Assembly (NCBI GenBank): GCA_002452265.1
Contig: DKEW01000004.1
Location: 51,161-96,300 of the forward strand
Reading direction: 5' to 3'
Length of the DNA: 45,140 nt
Source: Pelobacter sp. UBA6812
GTDB lineage: Bacteria > Desulfobacterota > Desulfuromonadia > Desulfuromonadales > Syntrophotaleaceae
Part shown: positions 25,877-33,095 of the stretch, piece after piece
Layout of the letters: each line of letters starts with the position of its first letter
Numbering within the stretch: position 1 is the stretch's first letter
Notes under the pieces: model-generated
Told to the model about the DNA's origin: nothing
Databases searched by the model: none
What the model saw: only the letters and a program-made list of their open reading frames with translations
Position numbers and translations under genes: made by a program

Positions 25877-27058
25877 ATGATCGGGACCCCACTGAAAAAA
25901 TCCGCTACCAAATTGCTGATGCTCGGCTGCGGCGAACTTGGCAAGGAAGTTGTCATAGAAGCGCAACGCTTCGGCATCGAAACCATAGCCGTGGATCGTT
26001 ATGCCGATGCGCCTGCCATGCAGGTTGCCCACCGCAGCCATGTTGCCAACATGCTCGATCGCGATGCTTTGGAGCGGATCATCAAACAGGAGTCCCCCGA
26101 TCTTATCGTTCCGGAGATCGAAGCTATCGATACCGTTTTCCTGCTCGAGTTGGAACAACAGGGATTTCGCGTCATCCCCACCGCCCGCGCCGCCAACCTG
26201 ACCATGAACCGCGAAGGGATTCGCCGGCTTGCCGCCGAAGACCTTCAACTGCCGACGGCAAACTACCGTTTTGCCTCCAACTATGAAGAGTTCAGCAAAG
26301 GTGTCGATGAAATAGGTCTGCCTTGCGTGGTGAAACCGATCATGAGTTCTTCCGGTAAAGGTCAAAGTACCGTCAAAACACCGGCCGATATCGAAAAAGC
26401 CTGGAACTATGCGCGACAGGGGGCTCGTGGCGCCGGGGAAAGAGTCATTATTGAAGCCTTCATTGCCTTTGATTACGAGATCACCCTGCTGACCGTACGC
26501 CACGTCGATGGCACCAGTTACTGCCCACCCATCGGTCATCGCCAGGAAGGCGGCGATTACCAGGAATCCTGGCAACCGATGCCCATGACGGACAAGGCGC
26601 TTCACGAAGCCCAACGCCAAGCCAAAGTGATTACAGATGCTCTGGGCGGAGCCGGGCTGTTTGGCGTTGAGTTTTTCATCCAGGGCGACAAGGTTTTCTT
26701 CAGCGAAGTTTCTCCGCGCCCCCACGATACCGGCATGGTCACCATGGTGACCCAGAATATGTCGGAATTCGAACTGCACGTGCGCGCTATTCTGGGTCTG
26801 CCGATCCCCGACATCGAACTGCTGTCACCCGGCGCCTCCCACGTTATCCTGGCCGATGCCACCAGCGATGATGTATGTTTCTCCGGCGTCGAAGAAGCCC
26901 TGCGCATACCGGGCAGCAAGGTGCGACTGTTCGGCAAACCCGACACACGTCCCGGCCGCCGCATGGGAGTAGCCCTGGTGGTCGCGCCCGATGTCGATAC
27001 TGCCCGCAAACTGGCCGAACAATCCGCCGGCAAGGTCAGCATTCAGCCCGCCAAATAA
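25877..27058 (+). CDS. purT: Formate-dependent phosphoribosylglycinamide formyltransferase
   Basis: A 393-residue ATP-grasp enzyme that makes formyl-GAR from GAR, formate and ATP in purine synthesis, without folate. The N-terminal LMLGCGELGKEV, the PEIEAIDT segment, SSSGKGQS of the ATP lid, GVEFFIQGDKVFFSEVSPRPHDTGMVT, and the C-terminal RRMGVAL are typical of PurT. The length matches the E. coli enzyme. GGGAGGAA precedes the ATG. The gene has its own promoter and a strong terminator. Use of formate suits an anaerobe with abundant formate. Confidence 0.96.
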   Translation: MIGTPLKKSATKLLMLGCGELGKEVVIEAQRFGIETIAVDRYADAPAMQVAHRSHVANMLDRDALERIIKQESPDLIVPEIEAIDTVFLLELEQQGFRVIPTARAANLTMNREGIRRLAAEDLQLPTANYRFASNYEEFSKGVDEIGLPCVVKPIMSSSGKGQSTVKTPADIEKAWNYARQGARGAGERVIIEAFIAFDYEITLLTVRHVDGTSYCPPIGHRQEGGDYQESWQPMPMTDKALHEAQRQAKVITDALGGAGLFGVEFFIQGDKVFFSEVSPRPHDTGMVTMVTQNMSEFELHVRAILGLPIPDIELLSPGASHVILADATSDDVCFSGVEEALRIPGSKVRLFGKPDTRPGRRMGVALVVAPDVDTARKLAEQSAGKVSIQPAK

Positions 27059-27080
27059 CTGCCCAATCTATATAGTTCAA

Positions 27081-27122
27081 AAAAAGCGGCCGAAGTTCAT
27101 CAGAACTTCGGCCGCTTTTTTA
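27081..27122 (+). terminator. Strong terminator after purT
   Basis: An 18-bp stem, AAAAAGCGGCCGAAGTTC (27081-27098) with its complement, around the loop ATCA, followed by a run of T. It would work in both directions. Confidence 0.9.
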
Positions 27123-27270
27123 TCTATTTTGAAGGGTGCAAAACCGTCATCCGTCATTTAGCAGGTCAGCACCTAAAGGTTATTTCCTTCCTTACTTGAC
27201 GAACCATATTTTCCCGGCAAAATTGTCAGAATAAAAAAAAGCTATCGGACACCATGAGCAGGGAACAATT

Positions 27271-27540
27271 ATGGACCAGCATCTGGACAAGATCCGAAAA
27301 CTACTGCAAACACACCAAGCCCTGGCCAACTACAAAGCCTACAAGGATGGCGCCCAGATCCACCTGACCTGCAACTGGGGGGATTTCGCGCGGTTGCGAC
27401 CCGCCTTGCAGAATGACCGTTGGGAAATGGACTTTTTCCTCAACAGGGAACGGTGGCGCCGTTTTGAGTTTACCGGCACCATTGAAGAGTGCCTGGAACT
27501 TTTGCGAGAAGCGCCCCACTATCTGTTCTGGGAAGGCTGA
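27271..27540 (+). CDS. Small conserved hypothetical protein
   Basis: An 89-residue soluble protein rich in aromatic and charged residues, with two helical ends around a region likely to form beta strands (QIHLTCNWGDF, then RRFEFTGTIEEC). No domain is recognised. A TTGACG at 27196-27201 could be a -35 box, but the -10 is poor. The start is an ATG with only a weak GGGAACAA upstream. The gene is enclosed by two terminators, so it must be transcribed alone. Function unknown; I judge it real from its coding character and context. Confidence 0.65.
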   Translation: MDQHLDKIRKLLQTHQALANYKAYKDGAQIHLTCNWGDFARLRPALQNDRWEMDFFLNRERWRRFEFTGTIEECLELLREAPHYLFWEG

Positions 27541-27564
27541 CGCTACGGCTTATTCACCCGCCAC

Positions 27565-27614
27565 AAACAACAAGGGCGCGCTCCTTTTGCCAGGAGTGCG
27601 CCCTTGTTGTTCAA
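27565..27614. terminator. Bidirectional terminator between the small gene and purC
   Basis: A long near-perfect stem pairs AACAACAAGGGCGC and CTCCT on the left with AGGAG and GCGCCCTTGTTGTT on the right. It lies 24 bases after the plus-strand stop and 15 bases before the end of minus-strand purC, with A/T runs outside. Confidence 0.85.
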
Positions 27615-27628
27615 ACAAAAGGAAATTT

Positions 27629-28519
27629 TCAGGGTTTTTGTCCGGTAATACGGAACAGCGCCTCGAGATATTTATCGGAGGTTTTAAGCACAATATCATC
27701 TGGCAGGGTCGGTGCCGGAGCTTGCTTGTTCCAATCCAGGGTTTCCAGGTAATCCCGCAGGAATTGTTTATCGAAACTCGGTTGCGAACCGCCTTGGCGG
27801 TATTGATCCTGCGGCCAGAAGCGTGAGGAATCAGGCGTCAAAGCCTCGTCGATCCACATCAGGCGACCGTCCCGCAGGCCGAATTCGAATTTGGTGTCAG
27901 CAACGATAATACCCTTGGCGGCCATGGTGTCACGCGCCCGGTCATAGATGGTCAGCGCCACATCGCGAACCTGCCTGGCGAGATCCTCGCCGCAGAGTTC
28001 GGCGGCCCGTTCAAACGAGATATTTTCGTCATGGGCACCGAGCTCGGCTTTGGTCGACGGGGTAAAAATCGGCTCCGGCAGTTTCTGGCTTTCGACCATG
28101 CCAGCCGGCAGCGCAATGCCGCACACGGTACCCTGCTCGCGGTACTCTTTCCAGCCCGACCCGGCCAGGTATCCGCGTACGATACACTCGATAGGCAGGG
28201 GGCTGGCCTTGCGCACCAACATACTGCGCCCCTCGAGCTGATCCCTGTAGGGACGGGTTTCAGCGGGAAAGTCATCCACCTCTGTTGAAACCAGATGATG
28301 AGGCACGATATCCGAGAAGGTATCAAACCAGAATTTGGAAATCTGGGTCAATACAAATCCCTTATAAGGAATTCCTTCGTTCATCACCACATCAAACGCG
28401 GAAATACGGTCACTGGTAACAATCAACAGATGCTCACCAAGGTCGTAAATGTCACGCACCTTGCCTTGGTTAACCAGCTTCAAATTGGGGAAATTTGTTT
28501 GCAGAACTATCGGTATCAT
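27629..28519 (-). CDS. purC: SAICAR synthase (phosphoribosylaminoimidazole-succinocarboxamide synthase)
   Basis: A 296-residue enzyme that joins aspartate to CAIR with ATP, giving SAICAR in purine synthesis. Clear motifs are LVNQGKVRDIYDLG for ATP, VTSDRISAFDVVM, PLPIECIVRGYLAGSGWKEY, and IIVADTKFEFG with the C-terminal DSSRFWP. It is the longer form of the family (about 290-300 residues). The start overlaps the stop of the PpiD-like gene by ATGA, so it is expressed with that gene. Having purC next to a periplasmic chaperone gene, and purT 600 bp away on the other strand, shows the purine genes here are scattered. Confidence 0.96.
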   Translation of the reverse strand: MIPIVLQTNFPNLKLVNQGKVRDIYDLGEHLLIVTSDRISAFDVVMNEGIPYKGFVLTQISKFWFDTFSDIVPHHLVSTEVDDFPAETRPYRDQLEGRSMLVRKASPLPIECIVRGYLAGSGWKEYREQGTVCGIALPAGMVESQKLPEPIFTPSTKAELGAHDENISFERAAELCGEDLARQVRDVALTIYDRARDTMAAKGIIVADTKFEFGLRDGRLMWIDEALTPDSSRFWPQDQYRQGGSQPSFDKQFLRDYLETLDWNKQAPAPTLPDDIVLKTSDKYLEALFRITGQKP

Positions 28520-30465
28520 AAAGTTTTTTCACCTTCCAAAATATTTTTCAAGGTCGGCTCGACCTCGATTTTAGCGTCACTTTTGAGGTTTTGAATAAGA
28601 TCGACCAACAATTTTTCACGCTTGCTGGTCAACAGAGAACTACGCAGTTCTTCGCGGGTCGCCTCGGTTAATTGGGCAGGATCGGCCTCTTGGCGATGAA
28701 TCAGGGTTGCCACGATGAAACGATCGTCAACTACAAAAACCTCTGGCGCCACGGGAGCTTTCATGGTCAGAGCGAAAGCTGCCTTGGATAAGGTCTCGGA
28801 ATTGCCGATTCCCGGAATAAAATCACCATAGGAACGCGGAAAAAAGCCTGTTTCAGCGATCTCAAGTTTCTGTTTGAGGGCCAGGTCGACGAGTTTCTTG
28901 CCGGCCCTGAGTTCAACCAGGAGATCCTCGGCTGCCTGTCGGGCCAGCCCGACGCTTTCCTGACGGCGATAGGCCCGCTCTACTTCAACACGTACCTCGG
29001 CCAACTCCGGAACCACGCTGGCATGACGCTCCTTGACGACAAAGGTAATCACACCCTGGTCCCGCACCATGGGGCGGGCCAGTTCACCTTCCTTAAGGGC
29101 AAAGGCCGCCACGGCAATTTCGTCGTCGACACCCAAACCGTCGATGGCATCACCACGCCCAAAAAGGCCGGTTTCGTTCACTTTGAGACCATTGACCAAA
29201 GCCGCGGCGTCGATGTCGCCGTCCTGACGATGCGCACTGTAGGCTTCCATGGCCTTGTCCAGTGCCATCTGCCGGGCGAGTTCGCTGCGAAGGCTGCTAC
29301 GCACTTCATCGCGAACATCATCCAGGGGCTTGGTCTCCGCCTTAATGTAGCCTTCACATTTTATGATGTGATAGCCGAATGAAGTCTCAACGATATCGCT
29401 TATCTGCCCGGGTTTGAGAGCAAATGCCACGTTTTCAAAATCAGGCACCATGCTTCCACGGACAAAATAACCGAGTTCACCGCCCTTGATGGCGCTGCCG
29501 GCATCATCCGAGTATTTACGTGCCAGGTCGGCGAAGTCTTTGCCGGACTTGGCCATTTCGAGCACCTTTTCGGCCAAAGCACGTTTTTTCTGACGGCCAG
29601 CCTCGTCCAGGGCCTGGGTAACGCGAAACAGGATATGCGAGGCCTTGACCTGCTCGGCCACCCAGAACTGATCCTTGTGTTTTTCATAATAAGCCTCGAC
29701 AGCTGCGTCATCGAGGGTCACATCTTTTGCGAAATAATCGGGCTCAAACCGCAAATAGCGAAGAGCCAGCTTCTCGGGTTGCCGGAAATCCTCACGGTGG
29801 TCGTGATAATACGCCTGCAGCGCTTCATCGGTGACCGCAACCTTACTCTCGAAAGCACCGGAAGTAAGTTTTACATAGGCCAGATCGATCTTTTCGTTAC
29901 GATTGCGGAATTCCTGTGCGATATCCTGATCGGTAACCTCGGCCTCCTGCTTAACAGCCTCGACCACTTTGGTGATCAGCAACTGCTCGCGCATGTTGCG
30001 TTCAAACCCCTTGGAAGTGAGGTGCTGGTATTGGAGAACCTGCGCGTAAAGCTTCCGGTCGAATTGCCCATCCTTCTGAAACGCTGGAATGTCGGCAATC
30101 GCCTGACGCAATTCGTCTTTACTGACTTCGATATCGCGTCGATCGGCTTCCTGCAGCAACAGCACCCGGCTGACAAGCTGCTCATAGGCCTGATTGTTCA
30201 GCTGCAGCTGTTTCTCGATTTCCGGCGGCAGGCTGCGACCGAAACGCTGCTCCATATCCTGACGCAGGTTCTGGTAAGCCATCTGGAATTCCTGATAACT
30301 TATGGCATCCCCGTTTACATGCAGGACGGAGTTATCCGCACCACTAGGGCCACCGCTCCCCTTTCCCCAGACCAGAAAAATGGTTCCAATGAAAGCGGCT
30401 ATGATCGTCCAGAAAACGATTTTGACAAGCACTGACCGCTGCTTTTTCCGAATCAGGTCCAGCAT
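28516..30465 (-). CDS. PpiD-like periplasmic peptidyl-prolyl isomerase/chaperone
   Basis: A 649-residue protein anchored in the inner membrane by one N-terminal helix (about 14-36, after a basic KKQRS start) with the rest in the periplasm. A SurA_N-like chaperone region (about 45-170) leads into a parvulin domain (about 262-360) with VKASHILF, FADLARKYSDD, GGELGYFVRGSMVPDFE and FGYHIIKCEGY. A second, degenerate parvulin-like region follows (about 440-580). It should help fold exported outer-membrane proteins. AAAGGAG lies a good distance before the ATG. It shares an operon with purC and is divergent from mreB. Confidence 0.9.
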   Translation of the reverse strand: MLDLIRKKQRSVLVKIVFWTIIAAFIGTIFLVWGKGSGGPSGADNSVLHVNGDAISYQEFQMAYQNLRQDMEQRFGRSLPPEIEKQLQLNNQAYEQLVSRVLLLQEADRRDIEVSKDELRQAIADIPAFQKDGQFDRKLYAQVLQYQHLTSKGFERNMREQLLITKVVEAVKQEAEVTDQDIAQEFRNRNEKIDLAYVKLTSGAFESKVAVTDEALQAYYHDHREDFRQPEKLALRYLRFEPDYFAKDVTLDDAAVEAYYEKHKDQFWVAEQVKASHILFRVTQALDEAGRQKKRALAEKVLEMAKSGKDFADLARKYSDDAGSAIKGGELGYFVRGSMVPDFENVAFALKPGQISDIVETSFGYHIIKCEGYIKAETKPLDDVRDEVRSSLRSELARQMALDKAMEAYSAHRQDGDIDAAALVNGLKVNETGLFGRGDAIDGLGVDDEIAVAAFALKEGELARPMVRDQGVITFVVKERHASVVPELAEVRVEVERAYRRQESVGLARQAAEDLLVELRAGKKLVDLALKQKLEIAETGFFPRSYGDFIPGIGNSETLSKAAFALTMKAPVAPEVFVVDDRFIVATLIHRQEADPAQLTEATREELRSSLLTSKREKLLVDLIQNLKSDAKIEVEPTLKNILEGEKTL

Positions 30466-30566
30466 ATTGGCGAGCTCCTTTACATGAAGGTTTCAGATGG
30501 GCAAAAAATAAAGGCAAATGTTAGTCAATCGGCCTCGGAATTGCAACTGATTTCTCCTTTTGTCTC

Positions 30567-30595
30567 TTGAAATAGCCTTGGCTTTTTGCTAGTGT
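30567..30595 (+). promoter_or_regulatory. Promoter of the mreB cluster
   Basis: TTGAAA (30567-30572), a 17-base spacer and TAGTGT (30590-30595), 72 bases before the mreB ATG. The -10 box is weak. Pattern match only. Confidence 0.4.
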
Positions 30596-30666
30596 GAAGC
30601 TCATTTTTCCGGCATCTGCCGGACCGCCCCCACGCAGGGGACGGGCGAAAGGAGAACCCCGCAATC

Positions 30667-31710
30667 ATGTTCAACCTTATTGATTCCATTTTCGGCTTGT
30701 TTTCAAACGATCTGGCGATTGACCTGGGCACGGCCAACACCCTGGTCTACCTGAAAGGCAAGGGTATCGTTGTCAGCGAACCCTCTGTGGTGGCAGTGCA
30801 AAAGGACAGCATGGGACAGAAAAAAGTCCTAGCCGTCGGCATGGAGGCAAAAAAGATGCTCGGCCGCACACCCGGCAGCATCGTTGCCATTCGCCCCATG
30901 AAAGATGGGGTTATCGCGGACTTTGACATTACCGAAGAGATGCTGCGTTATTTTATACGCAAAGTACACAACCGCAAAACCCTGGTGAGACCGCGCATTG
31001 TTATCTGCGTTCCCTCCGGGATTACCCAGGTAGAAAAACGCGCCGTCAAGGAATCGGCCGAGTCGGCAGGGGCCCGCGAGGTTTACCTCATTGAGGAACC
31101 GATGGCCGCAGCTATCGGTGCAGGTCTGCCCATCACAGAAGCCTCGGGCAACATGATTGTCGACATCGGCGGTGGTACCACCGAGGTTGCGGTCATTTCC
31201 CTGGCCGGAGTAGTATACGCCAAGAGCGTGCGGGTCGGTGGCGACAAACTGGACGAAGCCATCGTGCAGCATCTCAAGCGCAAATACAACCTGCTCATCG
31301 GCGAACGCACCGCCGAGCAGATCAAAATCGAAATCGGTAGCGCCTACCCTGACGACGAACTGCGCACCATGGAAGTCAAAGGGCGTGACCTGGTTTCAGG
31401 TATCCCCAAAACTTTGGAGATCGACTCCAATGAAATCCGCGAAGCCCTGACCGAAACGGTCAATGCCATCGTGGAAGCGGTACGGATAGCCCTGGAGCGA
31501 ACTCCGCCGGAATTGGCGGCGGACATCGTCGACAAGGGGATCGTACTCGCCGGTGGCGGCGCGTACCTGCGTAACCTTGACGCCCTGCTGCGTGATGAGA
31601 CGGGCTTGCCCGTTGTTATTGCGGAAGATCCACTTTCCTGCGTAGCCCTCGGGTCCGGCAAGGTTTTGGATGAGTTGGACCTGTTGCGCCGCGTAACCGT
31701 CACCTCCTGA
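30667..31710 (+). CDS. mreB: Rod shape-determining protein MreB
   Basis: A 347-residue actin homologue that forms membrane-bound filaments and guides lateral wall synthesis. Actin-fold motifs are present: LAIDLGTANTLVYLKGKG (phosphate 1), MIVDIGGGTTEVAVISL (phosphate 2), and GIVLAGGGAYLRNLD for adenosine. The N-terminal MFNLIDSIFGLFS can act as an amphipathic membrane anchor. AAAGGAG lies upstream of the ATG. It opens the mreB-mreC-mreD-mrdA-rodA cluster, but a perfect hairpin directly after it may reduce transcription of the rest, as in other bacteria that make more MreB than MreC. Confidence 0.97.
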   Translation: MFNLIDSIFGLFSNDLAIDLGTANTLVYLKGKGIVVSEPSVVAVQKDSMGQKKVLAVGMEAKKMLGRTPGSIVAIRPMKDGVIADFDITEEMLRYFIRKVHNRKTLVRPRIVICVPSGITQVEKRAVKESAESAGAREVYLIEEPMAAAIGAGLPITEASGNMIVDIGGGTTEVAVISLAGVVYAKSVRVGGDKLDEAIVQHLKRKYNLLIGERTAEQIKIEIGSAYPDDELRTMEVKGRDLVSGIPKTLEIDSNEIREALTETVNAIVEAVRIALERTPPELAADIVDKGIVLAGGGAYLRNLDALLRDETGLPVVIAEDPLSCVALGSGKVLDELDLLRRVTVTS

Positions 31711-31735
31711 CCTACCGGGCAACATAGGATTTTCG

Positions 31736-31764
31736 GCAAAAGAGGGCGCTGCGCCCTCTTTTGC
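31736..31764. terminator. Perfect palindrome between mreB and mreC, likely attenuating terminator
   Basis: Two 14-base arms, GCAAAAGAGGGCGC (31736-31749) and its exact complement (31751-31764), flank a single base. The right arm ends CTCTTTTGC, giving a short T run. It lies 25 bases after mreB and 20 bases before mreC. Since mreC has no evident promoter of its own, partial read-through is inferred. Confidence 0.7.
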
Positions 31765-31784
31765 ATTACGCAACAGGGTATTGC

Positions 31785-32603
31785 ATGCTGGAGTTGATCC
31801 GAAAATACCGCACCCCGCTGCTGGTCGTCTGTTTAGTCATGACCGCCCTGCTTATCTATTCTTCACGCCTGCGCAAACAGCCAGAAACGACCCTGTTTGA
31901 AAAAGCCATCCTGCAACTGGCCAGTCCCATGCAGCGTGGCTTTGATACGTCTACCTCCAACATAAGCAATCTGTGGCAGCACTACCTGTGGCTCATCGAT
32001 ACCAGCCAGGAAAATGACCGTCTGCTTGGCGAAAACCGCCAGTTACGCAACAAGCTCGATCAGGTCCGTGAGATTCAACTGGAAAATCAAAGGCTCAGCG
32101 CACTGCTTGCCCTGCGTGAACAGTTGGACATACCGACCCTGCCGGCCCGCGTCATAGCCGAAGATGCCACCAGCTTGTTTCAGACCGTTATTATCGACAG
32201 GGGCCTAGAAGACGGACTTCATGAGGGATTACCGGTTATGGTTCCGGAAGGGGTGGTCGGACGCATTATACGCTGTTCAGCCCGACAATCGCGGGTTCTG
32301 CTCGCCACCGACGCATCCTCGGCTATGGCCGTCCTGGTGCAGCGAAGTCGTGCCAGGGGGATCTGCCGGGGGCGCGGCCAGTCATTGACCCTCGATTTTG
32401 CTCTGGCCAAGGAAGATATCGTTACCGGCGACCGCATCATTACCTCTGGTAACGGCGGAATCTTCCCAAAAGGGTTGACCGTTGGCAATGTAAGCCTGAT
32501 CCAGACAAACGAACTTGATCTGTTCCAGAGTGTGGTCGTTACCCCTGCCGTCAACTTCTCTCGCCTCGAAGAAGTTCTGGTCCTGCTGGAAAACGGTCCA
32601 TGA
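31785..32603 (+). CDS. mreC: Rod shape-determining protein MreC
   Basis: A 272-residue bitopic protein: short basic N-terminus, one membrane helix (about 11-27), a periplasmic coiled coil (about 70-115, SQENDRLLGENRQLRNKLDQ region), and a beta-rich C-terminal domain with VIAEDATSLFQTVIIDRG, EGVVGRI and VTGDRIITSGNGGIFPKGLTVG. It links MreB filaments to PBP2 and RodA. The start at 31785 is preferred; an in-frame upstream start lies in the palindrome. Only a weak CAGGGTA precedes the ATG. The gene overlaps mreD by ATGA. Confidence 0.95.
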   Translation: MLELIRKYRTPLLVVCLVMTALLIYSSRLRKQPETTLFEKAILQLASPMQRGFDTSTSNISNLWQHYLWLIDTSQENDRLLGENRQLRNKLDQVREIQLENQRLSALLALREQLDIPTLPARVIAEDATSLFQTVIIDRGLEDGLHEGLPVMVPEGVVGRIIRCSARQSRVLLATDASSAMAVLVQRSRARGICRGRGQSLTLDFALAKEDIVTGDRIITSGNGGIFPKGLTVGNVSLIQTNELDLFQSVVVTPAVNFSRLEEVLVLLENGP

Positions 32604-33082
32604 AGACGCTGTTTTTCTACCTTATACTCGGTCTGACGTTTGCGGTCGCCGAGACCCTGGTACCCCAGGCTCTGTTTGTCAAACCCAACCTGCTATTGTT
32701 GCTGATTCTGACCCTTGGTCTTCGGGAACAGGTGATTTTAGGCGGTCCGCTATCCTGGCTGCTGGGATGTTTGCAGGATGCCCTGTCAGGTACAAGTCTG
32801 GGACTGTACGGATTGGTTTACCTGATCCTGTATCTTATGGTGAGGAGCATTGCAGGTCATCTTAACAGCGAAAGTCCGGTGTTGCTTCTGTTTCTGGTTT
32901 TTGCCAGCACGCTTCTGAAAGGGCTTATATTAATTTTCACCCTGGGATTTTTTGCTGAACACGGCACGTATTGGCGGCAGGTCCTTACCGCCATACCGGG
33001 ACAACTATTCGTCAACCTGCTTGCAGGATTGCTTTTCCTCCAATGTTCAGCCTGGTTAAGCCGATATCGCCGACACCTGTAG
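32600..33082 (+). CDS. mreD: Rod shape-determining protein MreD
   Basis: A 160-residue membrane protein with about five to six hydrophobic helices and few charged residues. The pattern LVPQALFVKPNLLLLLILTLGL and the GCLQDALSGTSLGLYGL loop are typical of MreD. It is part of the elongasome with MreB and MreC. It starts within the last codon of mreC (ATGA overlap), so translation is coupled; mrdA follows after 13 bp. Confidence 0.93.
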   Translation: MKTLFFYLILGLTFAVAETLVPQALFVKPNLLLLLILTLGLREQVILGGPLSWLLGCLQDALSGTSLGLYGLVYLILYLMVRSIAGHLNSESPVLLLFLVFASTLLKGLILIFTLGFFAEHGTYWRQVLTAIPGQLFVNLLAGLLFLQCSAWLSRYRRHL

Positions 33083-33095
33083 GAGAGCGTATCTT

